A stretch of DNA of 64,000 nucleotides from Aerococcaceae bacterium zg-252 (GCA_016237705.1 CP066204.1:2009001-2073000), one strand, 5' to 3'; counted from the stretch's first letter, positions 7,942-17,497 are shown. Numbers and translations are program-made. Notes: generated by a model from the letters alone, not told the origin.

Positions 7942-9729
7942 TTACTTACGCCAAATATGTGTATCAATCAAGCCACAGTAAGCATCAACTGGTGATACAC
8001 CTGTAAATTCTGAGCGCCCAGCTAATTTTTCTACTAATGCAGCCATCGTACTCGGCATACCATCATAGGCATTAATATACGTCCCTACTTGTGGCATATC
8101 CGCTAATGCAAATGGATGGTTTACGGATACAACGATGGTTGGCACTTCATGAACATAAAACGGTTGGTCTGGAGTCCCTTTTGCCGCTGGCCAAATAATT
8201 CGTTGCGTTGTCCCACCAGAGTTAACATCGACTAGGTTGATAATTAAATCGTAACTATCAGTAATTTGAGCGATTGGACGCTTGGAAGCATAAACATTTT
8301 GAATTGCACGAGGACGTTCTTCCTCCGGCAGTTTTTTAATGCGCTCCTCTGTGTTCTCCCAAATTGATACTTCATGTCCTGCTTGTTCTAATAACTCTTT
8401 TAAGGTATCAGCCGCGCGTTTCTTACCTGAATTAATCATCGCACCAAATCCACCCTTATAGCCTTCTACTTCTACTAATAAGATACGTTTGTAGCGTTCT
8501 GGTGTCACCGGGAAGATGCCTTCTTGTTTTGCTTTAACCAATGTAATGGCTGTATCTGCAACTTCAGCTGCAACTACTTTTGCTTCTTCTGTGCCAATTA
8601 ATTTCAGTGCTTCTTCTTTTGGTAACATTATTTCTTCGCGACGACCTTCGAATTGGTGAAGTCCAAGTTTAGCTTTTAAACCGAGTGTCCGACGCAATGC
8701 GTCATGCAGACGTTCATCAGATAGTAAGCCTTTTTCATACCCTTCTTTCATCCAATTCAAGTCTTCATCTGGATCATTGAAGAATAAGAAGAGGTCACAT
8801 CCTGCTTCGATGGCTGTCGGTAATAATTCACGCCGTGGTAATGAAGCGGTCATTGCCACCATATGGGAAGCGTCCGTTACAATCGCTCCATTATAACCTA
8901 GCTCGCCACGTAATAACTCATCCAATAGTGTTTTGTTTAATGAAGCTGGTAGCATATCATCCAGTTCACGTTCAGGATGCATTTCTTTTTCAACATTAGG
9001 TAAATGAATATGACCAGCCATAATCCCTGGTAGACCCGCCTTCGCCATTTCACCATATATACGGCCAAAACTTTCCATCCATTCTTCCTTATTCATTGGA
9101 TTTGATGCGTAAGAAAGATGATGGTCGCGTTCGTCAATCCCATCACCTGGAAAATGTTTCGCAAATGGCACGATGCCATGCTCCATGATACCACGCATAT
9201 ATTCCTTAGATAGATTTAAGACTTGCTCAACGTCAGCTCCCCAAGTACGGTTGGCAATAATTGGGTTGCGCCAATTACGACTAAGGTCCATAATCGGTGC
9301 AAATGACGCATTACATCCTACTGCAGATGCTTCAATTCCAGCTAAACGACCTAATTCATAGGCATACTTAGGATTATTGGTTGCTGCAATTTTAACTTCA
9401 TCGCCAATTTTCGTTCCATCGGTCACAGCACCATTACCACCTGATTCAGTGTTTGCTGCAATAATCAATGGAATCTTAGACTTAGTCTGTAAAATATAGT
9501 TCTGTTCCCACACATCAGCAGCAGGTCCCGGAGCATAGCGAACCGCACCAATTTTGTAATCATTCAATACACCCGTTAAGTATTCTTCCGTACGTTGACT
9601 GCCCATATTAACAAATAACTGTCCAATTTTTTCATCTAAAGTCATATTTGCAATTGTCTCTTCAACCCATGCAATCGCTTTGTCATCCAAGTTATAGGGT
9701 GTTTTTCTTAAATCAACTAAATGTGCCAT
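7942..9729 (-). CDS. Glycoside hydrolase family 3 (beta-N-acetylglucosaminidase/beta-glycosidase-like)
   Basis: A 595-residue GH3 enzyme with no signal peptide. The (beta/alpha)8 domain carries KHFPGDG at 191-197, a HH pair at 203-204 matching the NagZ-type His/Asp dyad loop, and the likely nucleophile Asp286 in VTDASHMVAM. A second alpha/beta domain follows from about residue 370. GH3 members release terminal beta-glycosides such as GlcNAc, glucose or xylose. The position with uronate genes suggests it trims a sugar next to glucuronate, as in glycosaminoglycan-like or xylan-like oligosaccharides. That is inference. GAGGG before the ATG supports the start. It lies nine bases after the HAD gene and shares its GntR-controlled promoter. 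Confidence 0.87.
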   Translation of the reverse strand: MAHLVDLRKTPYNLDDKAIAWVEETIANMTLDEKIGQLFVNMGSQRTEEYLTGVLNDYKIGAVRYAPGPAADVWEQNYILQTKSKIPLIIAANTESGGNGAVTDGTKIGDEVKIAATNNPKYAYELGRLAGIEASAVGCNASFAPIMDLSRNWRNPIIANRTWGADVEQVLNLSKEYMRGIMEHGIVPFAKHFPGDGIDERDHHLSYASNPMNKEEWMESFGRIYGEMAKAGLPGIMAGHIHLPNVEKEMHPERELDDMLPASLNKTLLDELLRGELGYNGAIVTDASHMVAMTASLPRRELLPTAIEAGCDLFLFFNDPDEDLNWMKEGYEKGLLSDERLHDALRRTLGLKAKLGLHQFEGRREEIMLPKEEALKLIGTEEAKVVAAEVADTAITLVKAKQEGIFPVTPERYKRILLVEVEGYKGGFGAMINSGKKRAADTLKELLEQAGHEVSIWENTEERIKKLPEEERPRAIQNVYASKRPIAQITDSYDLIINLVDVNSGGTTQRIIWPAAKGTPDQPFYVHEVPTIVVSVNHPFALADMPQVGTYINAYDGMPSTMAALVEKLAGRSEFTGVSPVDAYCGLIDTHIWRK

Positions 9730-9738
9730 CTCATTCCC

Positions 9739-10539
9739 TCACAATTCTAAATTATTCCAAAATGCCGTTACTAATATTTCTTGATTGGTTTTAGTAAAAG
9801 TTTCATTTACAAATTTCTCAGCGACTGTTTCACGTAAATCTGTCCAAGACTCTACTTCTCGATTCACTAAAATTGGATAAAATGCCGTCCCATTTTGTTT
9901 TGCAGCATCGAAATCTCCCGGTGAATCACCTACCATCATAATGCGCTCTGGCGCATATCCGTTATGAATCAGTTCTGCGATTACATCTTCTTTCTTACCT
10001 TTATCTTGACAATACATTTCATCAATGTGATTGTACAATCCTTGTTCTACCCACTCTTCTTCGACAGCTTCCCGATTGGCTGAACTAACGACATAGACTC
10101 TTCCCAATTCATGTAGGGTTTTTAATCCTTCTAATACACCTGAAAACGCTAGGCTATCCCCTGTATAACCTTTAATCTGGCGATTCACTTCGTTGGACCA
10201 ATCCAACGCTTTTTGTAAATCATCAGCCGGATGTTCTGCCAAAGCTTTTTCTAATGAAACATTTGACAAAGAAGTTGTCGTCTCAACCCATTGCTTAAGG
10301 TTATCAATTCCCTGAATTCCTGCAAAATCAAGGCACATCACTAACGCGACAAAACGGTTAACACCACGAGTTTTAGAGTATAAATTCACACGATTCCACT
10401 CCGTAAGGAAAATCTCTTTATCTGTTATTTCAAAAACATCTGCTGCAATCGGACCAAAAAACAACTCGTGCTTATAGGTCATCGTGTCCATTGCACACCC
10501 ATCTGAGTCCACACAGAATACAAATTCATTATTTAGCAT
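9739..10539 (-). CDS. HAD-superfamily hydrolase
   Basis: A 266-residue phosphatase-like protein. HAD motif I appears as VFCVDSDGCAMDTM (DSDG in place of the usual DxDxT). Motif II is VVSSAN, and motif III/IV is in KGKKEDVI and MMVGDSPGDFDAA. A helical cap of about 120 residues lies between motifs I and II. The second Asp of motif I is present. The substrate is unknown. Position before GH3 in the GntR regulon suggests a sugar-phosphate. The frame opens at 10602, but the ATG at 10539 has GGGAGGAG before it and begins MLNNEFVFCVD, and the longer version would start upstream of the promoter. Confidence 0.8.
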   Translation of the reverse strand: MLNNEFVFCVDSDGCAMDTMTYKHELFFGPIAADVFEITDKEIFLTEWNRVNLYSKTRGVNRFVALVMCLDFAGIQGIDNLKQWVETTTSLSNVSLEKALAEHPADDLQKALDWSNEVNRQIKGYTGDSLAFSGVLEGLKTLHELGRVYVVSSANREAVEEEWVEQGLYNHIDEMYCQDKGKKEDVIAELIHNGYAPERIMMVGDSPGDFDAAKQNGTAFYPILVNREVESWTDLRETVAEKFVNETFTKTNQEILVTAFWNNLEL

Positions 10540-10556
10540 CGGAGTCTCCTCCCTAA

Positions 10557-10571
10557 AATCATCTGATGATT
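10557..10571 (-). promoter_or_regulatory. GntR operator O1 at the HAD-GH3 promoter
   Basis: AATCATCTGATGATT is a near-perfect palindrome centred at 10564, just downstream of the -10 box and over the expected transcription start. It is one of six copies of the motif in the window. Confidence 0.8.
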
Positions 10572-10573
10572 TA

Positions 10574-10602
10574 ATTATATAAAAGCGATTTACATTTGTC
10601 AA
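10574..10602 (-). promoter_or_regulatory. Consensus promoter of the HAD-GH3 operon
   Basis: On the minus strand TTGACA (10597-10602) and TATAAT (10574-10579) are 17 bases apart, matching the sigma-A consensus exactly. Confidence 0.85.
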
Positions 10603-10618
10603 TCTATATTATATCCAT

Positions 10619-10635
10619 AATTCATCTGATGTAAT
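10619..10635 (-). promoter_or_regulatory. Auxiliary GntR operator upstream of the HAD-GH3 promoter
   Basis: AATTCATCTGATGTAAT is centred at 10627, upstream of the -35 box and 63 bases (six helical turns) from the main operator. The right arm is imperfect. Confidence 0.65.
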
Positions 10636-10673
10636 GTTTTCTCATAATTTATCTTTCTGCCATTCGCCAATAC

Positions 10674-10703
10674 AAAAAAGGCTGGCAATGACTCACCAAC
10701 CTT
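10674..10703 (-). terminator. Intrinsic terminator after uxuB
   Basis: On the minus strand AAGGTTGG pairs with CCAGCCTT and is followed by TTTTG. It lies 25 bases after the uxuB stop. Confidence 0.75.
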
Positions 10704-10727
10704 AACTGTTTTTGTTAATAGCGACGA

Positions 10728-11567
10728 TTAAACACCTGAATAAGCTGAGAAGCCACCATCAATTGGTAACACCACTCCATTAACGAAACTTGCTAAATTT
10801 TCATCCGCAAGGAAGAATAGTCCACCTACCAATTCTTCTGCTTCACCAAAACGTCCCATCGGTGTATTGCGTAAAATTTTCTCCGCACGAGCTGATGGAC
10901 TACCATCTTCATTGAACAACAACGCACGGTTTTGATTACTCACTAAGAAACCAGGTGCAATCGCATTACAACGAATACCTACTTGTGAAAAATGAACTGC
11001 TAACCATTGGGTAAAGTTAGAAATTGCTGCTTTTGCTCCAGAATAAGCTGGAATTTTCGTCAATGGTGTATAAGCATTCATTGATGAAATATTAATAATA
11101 TTCGCACCAGTACGACCAATCATGTCTTTAGCAAAGACTTGTGTTGGTAATAATGTGCCTAAATAGTTAAGATTGAACACAAACTCGATACCTGATTTAT
11201 CCAAGTCAAAGAATGTTTTGGTCTCTTCAGGAAGATTAGTTTCATGGAACTCATTATCTGTTGTCGCTTTAGGATTATTTCCTCCCGCTCCATTGACCAA
11301 GATATCTGTAGGACCAAGGTCTGCCAATACTGCTTGACGTACTTCTTCTAAATTATCTTTCTCAAGCACATTTGCTTTATATGCTTTAGCAATACAGCCT
11401 GCTGCTACAATCTCATCAGCAAACTGTTGCGCTGCTTCTTCGTTTAAATCTAACAAAGCTACTTTTGCGCCCGCTTTAGCAAATTCTTTGGCGAAAAAAC
11501 CACAGAGTACCCCTCCTGCGCCTGTAATTACGACTACTTTATCTTTAAATTCTATTGTTTTTGACAT
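10728..11567 (-). CDS. uxuB: D-mannonate oxidoreductase (fructuronate reductase), SDR type
   Basis: A 279-residue short-chain dehydrogenase that reduces D-fructuronate to D-mannonate with NADH. The glycine-rich VVITGAGGVLCGFF, LVNGAGGNNPKAT, the catalytic SSMNAY...AYSGAKAA (Ser-Tyr-Lys) and C-terminal PIDGGFSAYSGV match the YjmF-type enzyme of Bacillus, not the long-chain UxuB of E. coli. It is the last gene of kdgA2-uxaC-uxuA-uxuB. GGAGG precedes the ATG, and a copy of the dispersed repeat fills the gap to uxuA. Confidence 0.88.
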   Translation of the reverse strand: MSKTIEFKDKVVVITGAGGVLCGFFAKEFAKAGAKVALLDLNEEAAQQFADEIVAAGCIAKAYKANVLEKDNLEEVRQAVLADLGPTDILVNGAGGNNPKATTDNEFHETNLPEETKTFFDLDKSGIEFVFNLNYLGTLLPTQVFAKDMIGRTGANIINISSMNAYTPLTKIPAYSGAKAAISNFTQWLAVHFSQVGIRCNAIAPGFLVSNQNRALLFNEDGSPSARAEKILRNTPMGRFGEAEELVGGLFFLADENLASFVNGVVLPIDGGFSAYSGV

Positions 11568-11579
11568 GTTAAACCTCCG

Positions 11580-11702
11580 TATTCTGGTGTGCTCAGGCTG
11601 ACTCGGCGTCCACTTTAAAAACTTCTTCTGTGCGTTATCCGCACGTCGTCAGCTTCCTCCAGTGGCTCAAGAAAGATCAACCTCGCCCTCACTATTACTA
11701 TT
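11580..11702 (-). repeat. Dispersed intergenic repeat, copy 3
   Basis: This copy fills the uxuA-uxuB gap and covers the uxuA stop codon. It starts ATTCTGG beside the uxuB Shine-Dalgarno site and keeps CCACT/AGTGG and the hairpin GTGCG-TTATC-CGCAC. The outer and middle stems do not pair well here. Confidence 0.8.
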
Positions 11703-12792
11703 CGTTACCTACCGTTTTTTCTTTTGTGCCAAAATTTGGTTCTTTTCCTGCTGCTCGCATATTTGCTTCATAAAGACCATTAAAATATGTTGCCCCAAGC
11801 GCACGGTCATACAGCCCATAACCTGGTGTTTTTGTTTGGTCCCCCCAAATACGGCGTCCATGATCTGGGCGTAAGCTACCTTGCCAATCATACTCAACCA
11901 ACAATTTAATGACAGCATTCATATCAATATCTCCTGCTTCAGATAAATGTGCAGTCTCTTGGAAGCCCCAATCACCCACCGTCACATTACGGGTATGCAT
12001 GAAATTAATCCGATGACGTTTCAGCGCATATTCAGTAAGCGCCAGCACATCATTTTTAGGGTCAGATGCATATGAACCCACACACATTGTAATTCCATTA
12101 TATTCAGAATCATAAATATTTAAGAAACGTTCAACCGCTTCTTGACCAGTAATAATACGTGGTAATCCAAAGATTCCATATGGCGGATCATCAGGATGAA
12201 TCGCCATCTTCACTCCAGCTGCCTCAGCTGTCGGCATAATTGCTTTAATGAAATATTCTAAGTTCTCCCATAAATCTTCTTCTGAAATATTTTCACGATA
12301 ATTTTCGATAATTGCTTTCATTTCCTCTTTTGAATAAGATGAATCCCATCCTGGCAAGTTCAAATCATCCGCAACAGGATCAACCCCTTCTAAATCCGAC
12401 TTAAGAAATGCCAGCGAGGTTGTTCCATCAGGTAATGAACGATTTAAGTCTGAACGCGTCCAATCAAATACCGGCATAAAATTATAACAAACAACCGGAA
12501 TTCCTGCTTTACCCACATTGGTAATGGATGTTTTATAATTTTCAATCAACTCATCACGATTAGGTTTACCTTGTTTGATGTCCTCGTGAACAGGAATTGA
12601 CTCAATAACAGTGATTTCTAATCCTGCTGATTCAACCATCTTTTTCAACTCAAGTATATTTTCTAACGGCCATGCTTGCCCCACCGGAACATCGTAAACA
12701 GCCGTAACAATTCCTTGCATACCAGGAATAGCTTTAATTTCTTCTAAACTGACGGGATCCTTTTTCCCGTACCAGCGAAATGACATTTTCAT
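11698..12792 (-). CDS. uxuA: D-mannonate dehydratase
   Basis: A 364-residue TIM-barrel enzyme that dehydrates D-mannonate to 2-keto-3-deoxygluconate with Mn2+/Fe2+. The start MKMSFRWYGKKDPVSLEEIK, the metal-site stretches MAIHPDDPPYGIFG, MCVGSYAS, FMHTRNV and the C-terminal SLRPDHGRRIWGDQ are hallmarks of UxuA. Full family length. The ribosome site is weak (AGAAAG), and the alternative ATG two codons in is possible. The gene lies 32 bases after the uxaC stop. It supplies KDG to KdgK. Confidence 0.95.
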   Translation of the reverse strand: MKMSFRWYGKKDPVSLEEIKAIPGMQGIVTAVYDVPVGQAWPLENILELKKMVESAGLEITVIESIPVHEDIKQGKPNRDELIENYKTSITNVGKAGIPVVCYNFMPVFDWTRSDLNRSLPDGTTSLAFLKSDLEGVDPVADDLNLPGWDSSYSKEEMKAIIENYRENISEEDLWENLEYFIKAIMPTAEAAGVKMAIHPDDPPYGIFGLPRIITGQEAVERFLNIYDSEYNGITMCVGSYASDPKNDVLALTEYALKRHRINFMHTRNVTVGDWGFQETAHLSEAGDIDMNAVIKLLVEYDWQGSLRPDHGRRIWGDQTKTPGYGLYDRALGATYFNGLYEANMRAAGKEPNFGTKEKTVGNE

Positions 12793-12824
12793 AAATTTAA
12801 TACCATACTTTCTTATTTTTTTAT

Positions 12825-14219
12825 TTAATTAAAATAGCGGACGGCATTACCATACGAGATAGCTTTAGCTACTGCACCAAGTGCATCATAATCTTCTGGA
12901 ACTTCACCATCAACCATCCATTGACCGAGATAATTCGCTAAGATTCTACGGAAATAATCGTGTCGTTGATAAGACAAAAAACTACGCGAATCCGTTAGCA
13001 TCCCAATAAAGTTCGCTAAAATACCTTGCTCTGCCAGTGCGTTCATCTGACTAATCATACCGAGTTTGGTATCAGCAAACCACCAGCCTGCACCAAATTG
13101 TAGATAGCCGGCGATACCTGCATCATTCGCTTGGAAGTTTTGCAATGTATTCGCAACTACAATATTATAAGCCGGATTGAGATTGTACCAAACCATTTTA
13201 GGTAAGCTATCTTTTTGCACCAGATTATCTAAAAGTCGGTTCATATTGATGGCTAAGCGAGTTTGGTCACCCATTGAATCAATACCAATATCCGCTCCAA
13301 GTTGTTGATATAATATCGAGTGATTGTTCCGCAACGCACCAAAATGCACTTGTGTCACAAAACCATATTGTTTATATAATCGACATAGTTCAGCAAATAC
13401 AGCTGTTTGCCATTGATTTATTTCTTGTTGATTCGGCTCATATCCTTCAATTACTTTATTTAACAATTCATCCAATAATGCTTTATCCACTTGTTCAAAC
13501 ACAATTTCTGTAAAACTAATATCTGACGCCTTACACCCATGTTTAGCAAAATAGGCAATACGTTGTTCAAGCGCAGACATAAAATCAGTAAAATCAGTCA
13601 CTTTTTTGCCAGTCACTGCTGATAAACGGGTCATAAAGTTTTTGAAATTAACATGTTCAATAAAGGCTTCATCTGGTCTAAACGTCGGTGCCACCACCGT
13701 TTCAAAGCTGTTATCTGCCGCTAACTTTTCATGCCATTCAAGACTATCCAATGGAGAATCTGTTGTGCCGATAAATGCAACTTTACTCGCCTTAATTAAT
13801 TTACGCGGACTAATTTGGTACTCCACTAAATATGCATTAAGTTGGTGGTATAATTCTTCAGCATTTGCTGCCGTTAACGGTTCCTCTATACCAAAAACAT
13901 TTTTCAACTCCATCGCAGACCAATGATAAACGGGATTACCGTAAGATTTCTCAAGTGTTCGAGCAAATGCCTTAAACTTATCCAACTTTGATGCGGAACC
14001 AGTTATTTCATTTTCAGCTATACCATTGGCACGCATCAAACGCCATTTATAATGGTCGCCGCCTAACCACAAATCTACAATGTTATCATATACCTCATCT
14101 TCAAAAATCTCTTGAGGGTTTAAATGGCAATGATAATCAAAGATTGGTTCTTCTTTAATCTGCTCATACAATTTCTTTGCCGGCTCATTATTGAGCATAA
14201 AGTTTTTATCATTAAACAT
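12825..14219 (-). CDS. uxaC: Glucuronate isomerase
   Basis: A 464-residue enzyme that converts D-glucuronate to D-fructuronate (and galacturonate to tagaturonate). [12 protein letters not shown] near the N terminus supplies the HxH metal motif, and [22 protein letters not shown] and [19 protein letters not shown] are typical UxaC segments. The frame is open to 14246, but AGGAG ends about eight bases before the ATG at 14219. That start overlaps the kdgA2 stop by eight bases, so translation is coupled. Confidence 0.95.
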   Translation of the reverse strand: MFNDKNFMLNNEPAKKLYEQIKEEPIFDYHCHLNPQEIFEDEVYDNIVDLWLGGDHYKWRLMRANGIAENEITGSASKLDKFKAFARTLEKSYGNPVYHWSAMELKNVFGIEEPLTAANAEELYHQLNAYLVEYQISPRKLIKASKVAFIGTTDSPLDSLEWHEKLAADNSFETVVAPTFRPDEAFIEHVNFKNFMTRLSAVTGKKVTDFTDFMSALEQRIAYFAKHGCKASDISFTEIVFEQVDKALLDELLNKVIEGYEPNQQEINQWQTAVFAELCRLYKQYGFVTQVHFGALRNNHSILYQQLGADIGIDSMGDQTRLAINMNRLLDNLVQKDSLPKMVWYNLNPAYNIVVANTLQNFQANDAGIAGYLQFGAGWWFADTKLGMISQMNALAEQGILANFIGMLTDSRSFLSYQRHDYFRRILANYLGQWMVDGEVPEDYDALGAVAKAISYGNAVRYFN

Positions 14220-14850
14220 TTGGTTCATCTCCTGCTGCTTTGACAAATGCTTCAGCTATTTCAGTGACACTATTATATCCATCAGTCGCTACTTTACTTG
14301 CTAAAGCTGAACCGATACCCACTGCGCATGCTCCTGCCTTTTTCCATGCTGCAACATTGTCTAACGATACGCCACCTGACGGCATCAAATTCACTTCTGG
14401 GATTGGACCATGAATATCTTTTATAAATCCTGGTCCCAAAACTCCTCCTGGAAACAGTTTAATAACAGGACACCCTGCCTCACTAGCCGTCACGATTTCC
14501 GTTGCCGTTGCACACCCAGGGAAGTACAAATTTTCGTGCACTTTAGCCACTATTTGTATATCTTGTGAAAAATGCGGACTCACCAAAAATTTCGCCCCCG
14601 CTGCTATCGCTTGTTCAGCCAATTCTGTATTCATCACGGTTCCAGCGCCGATAACAACTGATGAATCATCTGCAAATTCTTCTGACAACTGCGCTATCAC
14701 CTTCGTCGCATTCGGTGTTGAAAATGTAATCTCAATATTTCGAATACCACCTTTAATCGCGTGACGAGCGATTTCTATCGCATCTTGCTCATCTTTTCCG
14801 CGAATGACTGCAAAGAAATAATTTTTTTGTAACTGTTCTAACATATCCAT
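14212..14850 (-). CDS. kdgA: KDPG aldolase, copy 2
   Basis: A 212-residue class I KDPG aldolase, paralogue of the protein at 6954-7589. The active-site Glu lies in IEITFSTPN, the Schiff-base Lys in [13 protein letters not shown], and MPSGGV follows. It heads the kdgA2-uxaC-uxuA-uxuB operon, behind a consensus promoter whose spacer is a perfect GntR palindrome. It serves the glucuronate branch, while copy 1 serves the unsaturated-uronate branch. The last eight bases overlap uxaC. Confidence 0.92.
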   Translation of the reverse strand: MDMLEQLQKNYFFAVIRGKDEQDAIEIARHAIKGGIRNIEITFSTPNATKVIAQLSEEFADDSSVVIGAGTVMNTELAEQAIAAGAKFLVSPHFSQDIQIVAKVHENLYFPGCATATEIVTASEAGCPVIKLFPGGVLGPGFIKDIHGPIPEVNLMPSGGVSLDNVAAWKKAGACAVGIGSALASKVATDGYNSVTEIAEAFVKAAGDEPNV

Positions 14851-14881
14851 CCTCCATCAGTAAGCGTCATCATTTTATTTT

Positions 14882-14910
14882 ATTATACAATTCATCTGAT
14901 GAATTGTCAA
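14882..14910 (-). promoter_or_regulatory. Consensus promoter of kdgA2-uxaC-uxuA-uxuB
   Basis: On the minus strand TTGACA (14905-14910) and TATAAT (14882-14887) are 17 bases apart, with both hexamers perfect. The spacer is occupied by the GntR operator. Confidence 0.9.
14887..14907 (-). promoter_or_regulatory. Perfect 21-bp GntR operator
   Basis: ACAATTCATC, a central T, then GATGAATTGT form a perfect 10-1-10 palindrome. It covers the whole promoter spacer and the edges of the -35 and -10 boxes, so binding would exclude RNA polymerase. Confidence 0.85.
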
Positions 14911-14922
14911 TGGTATTGCACT

Positions 14923-14953
14923 GAAAAAACAGGACTGTTTCGCCCTGTTTTTA
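14923..14953 (-). terminator. Terminator after the GntR regulator gene
   Basis: AAAAACAGG pairs with CCTGTTTTTT on the minus strand, giving an A/T-flanked hairpin just after the gntR stop. Confidence 0.7.
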
Positions 14954-14957
14954 ATTA

Positions 14958-15668
14958 TTATTTTCGTAATCCATGCGTTGGAATGTGTTTATTCGACCAG
15001 TCTGCAATAACTGTCTGTCTAACTTCAAGCACATGCCCCAACATACTATCATAAGCTGCAATTGGATGACGGTTTTGTACTGCATAAAGAATATTTCGAT
15101 GTGCCTTCAAACTCGACTCAGTCATCCGATGACTCGCATAATCTTCATTAATCAGACGAATCGAGTCATTAATGATTGGCGCTAAGCTGGTCATAGCAAT
15201 ATTGCCACTCATCTCAGCAAGCATCGTATGAAATTTCACATCAAGTTCTTGGTGTTTGCCATCATTTAACTCAAATGATTTTTCAATTGCAATCACAACT
15301 TCTTCTAATTTTTCAATATCTTCATCTGTCGCAAATTGCGCAGCTCTCTCAGCAATACGCGGCTCCAATAGATAACGTAATTCAAATAAATCAGTAGTTA
15401 ATTTAAGGCGATCTTTTACTAATGTAAAGCCGAGCGGATCTTCTGCAATCCCCTTCTTACTACTAATATACGTACCTGAACCTTGACGGACTTCTAAAAT
15501 ATTTCTACCTGCTAAAATTCTTACTGCTTCCCGAACTGTTGAACGTCCTACTTCCAAAACCTCAGCCAAATCGTATTCATTAGGTAGTTTTTCGCCAACT
15601 TCCATATTATTATCAATAATATATTGCCAAAGACGCTCCGCAGCTTGCTCAACACGTGGTTTTGCCAT
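14958..15668 (-). CDS. FadR-subfamily GntR repressor of uronate genes (UxuR/KdgR-like)
   Basis: A 236-residue regulator. The N-terminal winged helix contains GEKLPNEYDLAEVLEVGRSTVREAVRILAGR and the wing RQGSGTYIS. From about residue 85 an all-helical FCD ligand domain follows, with metal-binding-type residues in DVKFHTMLAEMSGN and AHRNILYAV. FadR-type proteins bind short palindromes and release them on binding a sugar acid or other small carboxylate. The CATCTGATG palindromes at four nearby promoters, including that of its own transcription unit, are its probable targets. It is 27 bases after uidA and likely co-transcribed, so it should autoregulate. Confidence 0.9.
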   Translation of the reverse strand: MAKPRVEQAAERLWQYIIDNNMEVGEKLPNEYDLAEVLEVGRSTVREAVRILAGRNILEVRQGSGTYISSKKGIAEDPLGFTLVKDRLKLTTDLFELRYLLEPRIAERAAQFATDEDIEKLEEVVIAIEKSFELNDGKHQELDVKFHTMLAEMSGNIAMTSLAPIINDSIRLINEDYASHRMTESSLKAHRNILYAVQNRHPIAAYDSMLGHVLEVRQTVIADWSNKHIPTHGLRK

Positions 15669-15695
15669 AGTAACCTCCGATTCTACTCGCTTCGA

Positions 15696-17495
15696 TTATT
15701 TTGTTTTATAATTATAATGTGGTATCTCTGTCCAGCGCTTCTTGATTTCTCTAACAATCTGTTTTGGTTCCCGGCTACGTGAAAATAGTCCTTTATGATT
15801 ACCTTTAACACGAATTAGCGCAACATTTGTTTCAAAATCTGCAAAATTCCATACTTGTTCACCGACAAGGTTTGAAATACTATCAAACACTTTATGATTC
15901 ATATCATAATAATCAACTTGATACTCTTCTGTATATGGAATATCCCACATAGAGTGATAGCCTGGTAACGTGTCCGCACCATATTCAGTGATTAAAATCG
16001 GTTTTTCTGGATACAATGATTGCCATGTCTCTAATTCCTTACGCAATTCTTTTTCTGCCGCATCTAATTCACCATGAGATACATACCATCCATAATAACG
16101 GTTCAGACTGATAACGTCAACTAGATCCATAACTTCATCTTTATCAGGTGTTGCATGCATAATATTAACTAAAGTGACTGGTCGTTTTTGAGGATCGCGG
16201 TCACGCATGCGTTGAATCAGTGGTTCAAAGTATGCACGAGCACCTTTTTCATGTCCAGCAGGTTCATTAGCAACCACCCACATCACCACTGATGGATGGT
16301 TTTTATCACGTTGAATCAATTCATCAATGACTAACTCGTGTGCATCTTTTGTTTCCATAACTTCCCAGGTATTTTTAACTTCTCCTTCTTGCATTGTTAT
16401 ATTGAGTGCTGCAGTAAATAACTGAAAGAGTCCTACTGCTGGCACCTCATCAATAACCACTACGCCTAAGCGATCAGCCAAACGCATCATTTCTTCCGAG
16501 TATGGATAGTGTGATGTACGGAAGGAGTTTGCACCGATTTCTTTCAACAGATTCAAGTCCATCAAGTTTGCTGCTTCATTAAATCCACGCCCATTGATAA
16601 ATGTATCTTCGTGTTTACCAAAGCCTTTAAAGTAAACAGGCTTATTGTTAATTAAAAATTGTCCATTTTCTACAGCTACTTTGCGAATACCGAATGTTTC
16701 AATATAGATATCGATAACTTTATCATCTTTAAGCAGTTCCACTTTCGCTGTATATAGATACGCATCTAACACTTCCCATAAACGAGGCGAATCAATCGTC
16801 ATTTGACCGGCATCGAGTGTACCTAGTGTTTCTCCATCTTGATTAAAAATGGTAATTCGTGTATCTAATCCATCACCTACCACTTCAACGCTCACTGAAA
16901 CGTGCGCTTTTGATAAATCATCGGATAATTCACTGACAATAACGATATCTTTAATGTGTGTTTTAGGACGTTTATAGAGATGGACATTGCGCTGGATACC
17001 GGCATAGTTGAAGAAATCAAAGTTTTCCTTAACCACTTTTTTCACTGAGCCATCTGCTTGTACTTCTTCAAAATAATTTCCAACTGGTAAGGTTGAATAA
17101 TTTAATTCGTTATTTGCACAAACTGTTAAACGGAAACTTTCAGCTTGGTACAGTGTTTCTGGCACTAAACATTCAAACGGTGTAAAGCCTCCTTTATGCT
17201 CACCGATTAATTGCCCATCTGCGTATACTTTTGCTTGATGCGTAACAGACCCAAAGCGCACAACTAATTCTTCCTCTGAACTGATTTGTGGTAAAGAAAC
17301 CGTTGTTTCATACCAGTTATCACCAATGAAAAGGCGTTTATCATTGTCAACAACGAGGTCGTTAAACGAACTCGGTACAACCATCACTTCATCCGTATCT
17401 AAAACAGACTCGACATCATTTTCCCCTTGATAAAAACTCCAAATACCATTTAAAGAATATACAGAGCGTGTTTTTGTTTGAATTGGGTATAACAT
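15696..17495 (-). CDS. uidA: Beta-glucuronidase, glycoside hydrolase family 2
   Basis: A 599-residue cytoplasmic GH2 enzyme that frees D-glucuronate from beta-glucuronides. The sugar-binding, Ig-like and TIM-barrel domains are in the normal order. Acid/base Glu411 is in VVANEPAGH, nucleophile Glu504 in LITEYGAD, and the carboxylate-recognition N-x-K motif is NHKG at 566-569. This motif separates true glucuronidases from galactosidases. A loop of about 15 residues after residue 358 resembles Loop 1 of gut glucuronidases that accept small conjugates. The frame runs up to 17582, but the ATG at 17495 has AGGAGGA before it. It lies downstream of the ruined KDG kinase gene and upstream of gntR. Confidence 0.95.
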   Translation of the reverse strand: MLYPIQTKTRSVYSLNGIWSFYQGENDVESVLDTDEVMVVPSSFNDLVVDNDKRLFIGDNWYETTVSLPQISSEEELVVRFGSVTHQAKVYADGQLIGEHKGGFTPFECLVPETLYQAESFRLTVCANNELNYSTLPVGNYFEEVQADGSVKKVVKENFDFFNYAGIQRNVHLYKRPKTHIKDIVIVSELSDDLSKAHVSVSVEVVGDGLDTRITIFNQDGETLGTLDAGQMTIDSPRLWEVLDAYLYTAKVELLKDDKVIDIYIETFGIRKVAVENGQFLINNKPVYFKGFGKHEDTFINGRGFNEAANLMDLNLLKEIGANSFRTSHYPYSEEMMRLADRLGVVVIDEVPAVGLFQLFTAALNITMQEGEVKNTWEVMETKDAHELVIDELIQRDKNHPSVVMWVVANEPAGHEKGARAYFEPLIQRMRDRDPQKRPVTLVNIMHATPDKDEVMDLVDVISLNRYYGWYVSHGELDAAEKELRKELETWQSLYPEKPILITEYGADTLPGYHSMWDIPYTEEYQVDYYDMNHKVFDSISNLVGEQVWNFADFETNVALIRVKGNHKGLFSRSREPKQIVREIKKRWTEIPHYNYKTK

Positions 17496-17497
17496 AA

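Noticed and set aside
14882-14957. T-box or other riboswitch upstream of kdgA2
   Set aside because: The leader is too short. The palindrome is explained by the DNA operator and the hairpin by the gntR terminator.
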